NCBI GenBank assembly: GCA_963556495.2
Contig: OY747713.1
Span: 39,949,961-40,013,960, forward strand
Direction: 5' to 3'
Source of the DNA: Valencia hispanica
Lineage: Eukaryota; Chordata; Actinopteri; Cyprinodontiformes; Valenciidae
Length of the DNA stretch: 64,000 nt
The notes below the pieces were generated by a model that did not search any database, had not been told where the DNA came from, and worked only from the letters and a program-made list of their open reading frames with translations. Made by a program: the position numbers and the translations under genes. Positions 59,269 through 64,000 of this stretch are shown here, in pieces. The number at the start of each line of letters is the position of its first letter. Position 1 is the first letter of the stretch.

Positions 59269-59388
59269 CTACAGTGACTTTGGACCGGGCTGGTCCTCCA
59301 TACCAGCTCGTGTCATTAGCTCAGTTACATTCTTCTCCAGGTCGTCGATGCGAGTTCCCATCTGATCCGGTGCAAGAGTTAAAGAAAC
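59269..59388 (-). CDS. HSBP1/HSBP1L1-family protein, terminal exon
   Basis: Seen: a minus-strand exon with an acceptor (CTAATAAAGGTTTGCAG) ending at 59389, reading VSLTLAPDQ, then MGTRIDDLEKNVTELMTRAG, MEDQPGPKSL and a stop at 59269-59271. Known: HSBP1 is a small coiled-coil protein (about 76 residues in human) that binds the trimerisation region of heat-shock factor 1. Its C-terminal half has the RIDDLEKN...LM.QAG pattern, also present with MGNRIEDL in HSBP1L1. The match to both is clear, but I cannot decide between them. The leading nine residues are less certain; a second AG at 59362-59363 would start the exon at MGTR. Upstream exons should lie at higher coordinates; I did not find them. 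Confidence 0.8.
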   Translation of the reverse strand, partial: VSLTLAPDQMGTRIDDLEKNVTELMTRAGMEDQPGPKSL

Positions 59389-59399
59389 CTGCAAACCTT

Positions 59400-61150
59400 T
59401 ATTAGCTTAAAAAGTAATTCAGTTGTCAAGAGAATGCAGTCGACAATGGATATATTGGGATGACACGCTCTGATAAACGATTACCCATCATAAATAGACT
59501 TGGGAGTTCTGAAACCGAAAATTATACCTGATCAAATTAAATCCGTCTCGTAAAACTACGTTTGTTTGACTGTCGTTGTTGGTCATAGCTCAACCAAAGC
59601 CTCGGCTGAGGATATTTATGATAATCTACAGTCCGTTTCACTTTGGGTGCATGTTCCACACTCTCTTGTTAAAGAGTTGAGTTAGCCTTGTAAAGGAACT
59701 GTAACGCTCGTTTTAGGGACAGAAGTCAGGGATATTAGATTACAGACTATAGACGTAAAAACGTTTTATTTAGCAGACAGTGGCCGACCCTGAAGTGGCT
59801 CCCGTTAGCTATCTGGCAGGTTTAGACCAGACAGGAGAAAAGAAAGGTTATAATCTGCTTTGCCAAGAGGTCTTGCAGTGGAGATGCACGCAATTCCTGA
59901 CATTTGGATTTTTAAAAAAAACATGTTTTCTTTTGTCGGGCTGCTGCAATACTCTGGCTGGTTCCTTGTCAGCATTTGAAGTTCATCCATTTTTTTCTTT
60001 TTTGCCAAGAGATCTAACATTCCTCATGTTCGATGAATAAGTTGAAGTTCCTCCTTCTGTCACTGCTTTGCACTTGTTCTGCATCTACATCTCCTTCTTA
60101 AATTATCGGAGAGATTTTGTGGCTGGCTGCAGTTTAGCCATTATTTGAGAAGTTGATATATCAATCAGCTGCCACTGGTTCTGTTGACACCTTGTTTCCA
60201 TCCCTTCTTGAACATGTTCTGCGACATGTTTCTGTAATTTACCTACTTGAAGTTTTCTAATCATTTCCATTGTTTTCGTGAACAGGACACTCGTTGGGAC
60301 CACATTTCCTGTCTACCAGCTAGATGGAACAGCGGGTTAAGGTCTAAAAGTTTGTTGTTCGACTGCAAATTAATTTGCAGAATTTGACTTGTGCGGGTAT
60401 TTTATTTGGAAATGCTAATTATGGTCTATATTCGTAATTTGTGTACTCTTCATGACATCAAAAAAAATGCAACAACAATGACAGTGAAATTTGCATTCAT
60501 TAATATCTTTTTTTGCAAGTTTCAATGTTCAGCACTGCTCTTACATAGTTTTGTCCCTTTTTTTTTTTTTGCACAAAGTCAAACAACTGAACATCCTCCC
60601 AGAGAGGTGATTTTTCTTTGGTTGTAATAGAATTCACCTAATATTTGAATATCTGAATATTTAGAAACTATTTTTTCTCTTTATTAACGTGTCCTGTTTG
60701 AAAGTGTGGAGCTCAGAATTGGTGTCTGAGTACCAAGTAGAAGCCCAACAGATTTACTTTCACAAGCGGAGCACTACAGCTTTTCCTATAGTACTCCACT
60801 TGATATATATGTGTGAAAAATATCATAAATTGCTGTGGGTTTTATTTCCTGATGTTATGGACACGGAGACGGAAAATTAAGGGGAAGAAAGAAAGAAGAT
60901 GAAGAAGAGAGGTAGGAAACAAAAAGTCAAGAGAGAGGGTGAGTTGAAAATACAAGAGAGGAAAGGGAACAAAGAAAACACAGAAAAACATCAAAGTCTG
61001 CCTCCACACTCACAGGATGGCAGAGAGAGGGGAAAAAACAAAAACCCAAAAAAGGAACATCGACAAAACAAAACAAACACTGTGAACTAACAACTACACA
61101 ACCACAACACAAAAATAGATGTAAAATACAACAACAATGTCACAGAAAAA
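59400..61150. other. intron-like sequence of the HSBP1-like gene
   Basis: No exon with an HSBP1-type heptad pattern was recognised. A minus-strand frame at 60103-60303 (LQKHVAEHVQEGMETRCQQ) is helical-looking but does not resemble HSBP1. Confidence 0.35.
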
Positions 61151-61179
61151 CTCATGGTACTGATTAATCAAGCAGTGAC

Positions 61180-61965
61180 GGGTCCATGGGCCCCGTCGGC
61201 AACCGGCTGCGCCAGGGCGTGCCGGTCCATGGACCGGGAGCGCCGGGGGCCAGGGGCGCCCCACTCCCCACCAGGGACCCGACAAGGGACCGGCTGCCGA
61301 GGGGCCACCGAGGGGGGCCCCGGCCGGCCGTCACCCCCACCCTAGGCCAATCCTCACCGCCAACATCCCAGCGCCCCACACCTGCCCCACGTCGGGGCAC
61401 CCCACCGATAGCCGCAGCAGACGGACGGCATCCCCAGGCCACGTTCAGCCAGCACCTGGACACCAAGTTGTACCAGCTCCTAAGTCCTGATCTTGCGCAA
61501 CGCAGAGCGCTGAGACCAGGCATCCCATAAAGGCCAGGGCCGGTCCAACCCGCCGATGAAACGACCACGCACGATGCACACAGAAGAGGTGATCGAATGA
61601 GCAGAGACGCTGGATCCGTATCCCGCCGAGCCACCGAACAGGCACCACCCAACAATCCCAAACCTGGCACCCCTGAAAGAAGTGCCCCAACCAACCAAAG
61701 GAAGACATCGGCCCAGCCCGTCGGCCGACCGACACACCTGTCCCCCCAGGCCCGGCCAGGCCTGCACCAGGTCCGAACCGGATTGACCACCGACGCACCA
61801 AAGGGCAGGGGCATCCGTCACTGGCAGGGAGTGACGGAGGGGAAATAGGCCCCCCATTAAGTGTAAGGCCTGAGGTGCGCCAGGCGAGAAGGCAGCCCAA
61901 GACCCAACCTGACAGGTAGACAAAGACACAGTCATACGTTCCCTCCCCCTTAAAACACATACAGT
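61180..61965. repeat. GC-rich interspersed repeat, left part
   Basis: An abrupt change from AT-rich to GC-rich at about 61180 (GGTCCATGGGCCCCGTCGGC onward). Blocks such as GAGTGACGGAGGGGAAATAG and AAGGCAGCCCAAGACCCAAC are ones I associate with a widespread fish repeat of unclear class. The long minus-strand frames here (up to 216 residues) are Gly/Arg/Cys-rich and compositional. Confidence 0.6.
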
Positions 61966-61969
61966 GGCT

Positions 61970-62412
61970 TGCAAAAGTATTCGGCCCCCTCGAACTTTTC
62001 CACATTTTGTCACATTACAGCCAAAAACATGAATCAATTTTATTGGAATTCCACGTGAAAAACCAATACAAAGTGGTGTACACGTGAGAAGTGGATCAAA
62101 AATCATACATGATTCCAAACATTTTTTACAAATAAATAACTGAAAAGTGGGGTGTGCGTAATTATTCAGCCCCCTTTGGTCTGAGTGCAGTCAGTTGCCC
62201 ATAGACATTGCCTGATGAGTGCTAATGACTAAATAGAGTGCACGTGTGTGTAATCTAATGTCAGTACAAATACAGCTGCCCTGTGACGGCCTCAGAGGTT
62301 GTCTAAGAGAATGTTGGGAGCAACAACACCATGAAGTCCAAAGAACACACCAGAGAGGTCAGGGATAAAGTTATTGAGAAATTTAAAGCAGGCTTAGGCT
62401 ACAAAAAGACCA
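61970..62412 (+). mobile_element. Tc1-like element, left half only
   Basis: After TA at 61968-61969 the TIR begins CAGTGGCTTGCAAAAGTATT. A leader and a transposase start follow, MKSKEHTREVRDKVIEKFKA, GLGYKK (62331 on), the N-terminal helix of a DD34E transposase. It ends abruptly at about 62412 where GC-rich repeat sequence resumes, so the rest of the gene and the right TIR are missing. Confidence 0.8.
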
Positions 62413-62414
62413 TA

Positions 62415-63030
62415 TCGAACAGGGGTGTGGAAAGACCCCTAGCCTCCACCCTCCCGCTCGAGTATGGTGTTGATGCGTGTCGTTATAATGTGCATTTAAA
62501 ACAGAGGAGTGGGATGTGGGGAAGGCAGCCACACATCCCCCAACCCCCACCCCTCAGTTTCTATATGTGGTTTACCAGTGGGAACCGGCACCAGAGGCGA
62601 AACTGATTTAACCGCTCCCCCTCTGGGTGCCGAAAAGTGTGCCCACCCCAAAGTCCATACATGTATGTCTCATGAAAATGTTATAAGTGGGAGTGTCTAA
62701 GTTGTATAGTAAAATTGGGACCCAGGCCGCCAGGGGATAGCGAAGATGGAAACCCCTCCTCGCACCCCAGTGATATGCCCATGTCCCAAGACCCTATATG
62801 AGTGTTAAAGTGATGGAGCGGGTGGACAGCGGTGTTCGGGGATGGGGAGGGAAGGACTGGGAGACAAAATGCCTTCCCAGGGAGCCAGCTCCCCCACTGA
62901 CCCCAATAGGCATCGCTGATCCACCAGGGGAGGGGGGCCATGCCACGTTCAACCCGGGGCCCACGGCCACAGCACCACCAAGCCCCATGGACCCCAAGGC
63001 AGTCCCCCCAGCCCCATCCCAGAAGGAGTG
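62415..63030. repeat. GC-rich interspersed repeat, right part
   Basis: C/G-rich blocks (ACATCCCCCAACCCCCACCC, CACCAGGGGAGGGGGGCCAT, GTTCAACCCGGGGCCCACGG) continue to about 63030, where AT-rich sequence returns. Probably the other side of the repeat that starts at 61180. Confidence 0.5.
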
Positions 63031-63763
63031 TTGGAACTTATTTAGAAACTATTTTATTGGTAAATGTCTTTAAATGATAAAAAATGATACGCCACTAACA
63101 AGATTAAACTGAAGCCTAACCAATGATTTTAAAGTGTGGTTTTTACAAGATGTAAACTACAGAAATATATTTTCAAACTAGAAAAGCGCTCAGATACCTC
63201 CACCAAGGCAGCTCACCCCCCGCCCCTCCAGCAGACATTTCCTGAAAATTTCATCAAAATCCATCTCTAACAGGCAAGCTAACAAACAAACCCTGGCAAA
63301 AACTTAACCTCCTATAGACGAGGTAAATATATATGTGAAGAACAAAACTCCTCATTTATAGGTGAAAATGTATATGTTTAAACCTTTATATACAGTCTAT
63401 GGTGTAAACCCATATACTGGCTCCTGCAGGGTGGATGCAACTAAGGCTTCTCTATATAACATAGTGTTTAACTTCTAAGATGTTAACGGTGGGTTACATT
63501 TGGTGAGGGTTCCACCATCTGAGCGTGAATTCAAAGGTGATTTTCACTGACCACCTTTTATTTGGTCTCTAATTTTAGAGAGTGCAGATCTGACATAGCT
63601 CAAACCTGCTTTATTAGTACATACTTATTATTTACCTGATATTATTTAGACGCTGATGGGAATGTTGTGATATTATCATCGTTCCTGTGGTTAGAAAAAA
63701 AAAAGAGTTTTCTGAATAAAGTTACATTGGGAAGCTGAAAAACAAGGAATCTGCTCTCATCCC

Positions 63764-63769
63764 TTTATT
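63764..63769 (-). terminator. AATAAA poly(A) signal of the right-edge gene
   Basis: TTTATT on the plus strand, in the context TTTAATAAAGGG on the minus strand, about 160 bases beyond the stop of the right-edge exon. An AATAAA also occurs on the plus strand at 63715-63720. Confidence 0.55.
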
Positions 63770-63926
63770 AAATAATTCCACAACAGGCTTCGTCTGTTTT
63801 TCAGGAGCAGCCGTAATGGGTACGGATGAACATTCTTCTGACAAAGCAAATGACCTCGTTCAGAGGAGAGGTCTTCAGGCAGTAGGAGTGCTTACAGATC
63901 TGTCCGAGGACATCAACATAAAGAGA

Positions 63927-64000
63927 TCAAAATGTCATCTCATCCAACAGCAACATCTCCCCCGAATCCAGGTCCAATTTGGTGACGGTCTGTGGATCAG
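63927..64000 (-). CDS. partial terminal exon of an unidentified gene (window edge)
   Basis: Seen: the minus strand reads DPQTVTKLDLDSGEMLLLD, EMTF and a stop at 63927-63929. A compact 3' UTR follows, with AATAAA at 63764-63769. Of the three frames this is the one that looks like a natural C-terminus; the others end in Cys/Trp-rich nonsense. Inferred: it is the last exon of a minus-strand gene that continues beyond the window, upstream of the HSBP1-like gene and in the same orientation. The family is not recognised. The DPQTV start resembles the N-terminus of HSBP1 (DPKTV), but the rest does not. Confidence 0.45.
   Translation of the reverse strand, partial: DPQTVTKLDLDSGEMLLLDEMTF

Noticed and set aside
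60103..60303. Minus-strand frame as an upstream HSBP1 exon
   Set aside because: It is helix-like but lacks the QQMQDKFQ or FQELQEHFQ pattern, and I saw no good splice sites in the right phase.
61164..61814. Minus-strand frame of 216 codons, and overlapping frames of 186 and 212
   Set aside because: They are long because GC-rich DNA has few stops. The composition is Gly/Arg/Cys/Trp-rich with no domain, and it lies in an interspersed repeat.
63801..63910. Plus-strand exon after GTCTGTTTTTCAG
   Set aside because: All three plus-strand frames meet a stop soon after the acceptor. The minus-strand reading with stop and AATAAA is better.

Overview
The window looks like a gene-poor, transposon-rich stretch of a vertebrate nuclear genome, most likely a ray-finned (teleost) fish. 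The reasons are the AT-rich background, long microsatellites and homopolymers, no prokaryote-style compact genes, and a TE mix typical of teleosts: L2/CR1-group LINEs with the GGCGCTATATAAATAAA-type tail, many Tc1-like transposons, hAT and TTAA-flanked MITEs, and a BEL/Pao LTR retrotransposon. The species cannot be fixed from the sequence alone.

Layout. 1-13 kb: a possible minus-strand terminal exon near 0.4-0.6 kb, a hAT-like MITE at 4.9-5.5 kb, nested hAT material at 8.0-9.2 kb and two Tc1 fragments at 9.65-10.1 kb. 13.0-15.8 kb: a nearly full but decayed L2-type LINE. 18.4-20.5 kb: hAT transposase remnants next to a 5'-truncated LINE. 20.8-22.3 kb: a DNA transposon with about 320-bp inverted repeats. 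24.8-25.8 kb: a self-complementary element with a 124-bp tandem repeat. 27.0-27.8 kb: a CpG-rich promoter-like patch with a candidate minus-strand first exon, beside (TAA)n, G18 and a foldback MITE. 28-50 kb: degenerate Tc1, hAT, L2 and TTAA-type relics, including a three-level nest at 49.3-50.5 kb, plus an AT dinucleotide array at 42.3 kb and a candidate minus-strand terminal exon at 43.2 kb.

51.5-58.3 kb is the centrepiece: a BEL/Pao element with two LTRs (303 and 288 bp) and a perfect 5-bp target duplication (GGTAT). Most of gag is missing. In its place, in antisense, is a roughly 300-bp intron-free piece of the host transcription-factor gene gtf2f1 (TFIIF alpha/RAP74), covering its C-terminal winged-helix region and stop codon. 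A 1,571-bp Tc1 transposon later landed in the BEL pol gene.

58.5-59.4 kb holds the best host-gene signal: the terminal exon and poly(A) signal of an HSBP1/HSBP1L1-family gene on the minus strand. At the right edge (63.76-64.0 kb) the 3' end of another minus-strand gene is visible. Between them, 61.2-63.0 kb is a GC-rich interspersed repeat split by a truncated Tc1 element. All calls come from reading the sequence by eye; no alignment was run.
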